A stretch of 14,020 nucleotides of DNA from JAIXRY01 sp964444515 (GTDB taxonomy: Bacteria > Patescibacteriota > Minisyncoccia > Phycocordibacterales > UBA9973), in the NCBI GenBank assembly GCA_964444515.1, contig CAYUGY010000017.1:1-14020 (forward strand). The letters run 5' to 3'. This document shows, piece by piece, positions 14,012 to 14,020 of the stretch. The position numbers and the translations under genes are program-made. Each line of letters opens with the position of its first letter. Position 1 is the first letter of the stretch. The notes beneath the pieces were generated by a model. The model did not search any database, was not told the DNA's origin, and was given only the letters and a program-made list of their open reading frames with translations.

Positions 14012-14020
14012 GCCGGGGGA

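Noticed and set aside
1..14020. CRISPR array or complete insertion sequence
   Set aside because: No regularly spaced long direct repeats and no transposase gene or terminal repeats were found.

Overview
The window looks like a piece of a Candidate Phyla Radiation (Patescibacteria, Parcubacteria-like) chromosome. The core genes are compact, AT-leaning and closely packed, most starts lack a clear Shine-Dalgarno sequence, the housekeeping genes are recognisable but divergent, and the envelope redox proteins are of a type common in these genomes. This placement is inferred from style and protein sequence; no marker tree could be run. The standard bacterial code applies: motif glycines are GGN, and no gene needs TGA read as an amino acid.

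Left part (1-6959, + strand): the 3' end of rpoB, then complete rpoC, dnaG and rpoD with gaps of only 8-22 bases. Core RNA polymerase, primase and the primary sigma factor therefore sit in one head-to-tail block. The sigma factor has an unusual N-terminal tail of about 80 residues, with 30 lysines and no acidic residue.

Middle (6971-8180): directly after rpoD lies a two-gene AT-rich cassette with different codon use (TTA rather than TTG for Leu). It encodes an unrecognised 223-residue protein and a 153-residue protein with a HEPN-type RX4H motif. This is the best candidate for a little-described system, possibly an RNase-based defence or toxin module. It ends at a perfect bidirectional terminator followed by a short CTAG heptad repeat.

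Right-middle (8181-13101): a membrane-anchored DsbA-like oxidoreductase on the - strand is divergent from a GT2 membrane glycosyltransferase. Then comes a + strand run: a membrane-anchored thioredoxin-like protein, a UlaG-like metallo-beta-lactamase-fold hydrolase, a small conserved-looking protein, a D-2-hydroxyacid dehydrogenase homologue that lacks the usual catalytic Arg and His, and a small cupin broken by a one-base frameshift. Three promoters here place the predicted transcription start on or within one base of the ATG, which suggests leaderless mRNAs.

Right end (13103-14020): a small membrane protein with its own promoter and terminator, then a promoter followed by about 155 bases rich in hairpins with competing pairings, leading into a tRNA-Thr(UGU) and its terminator.
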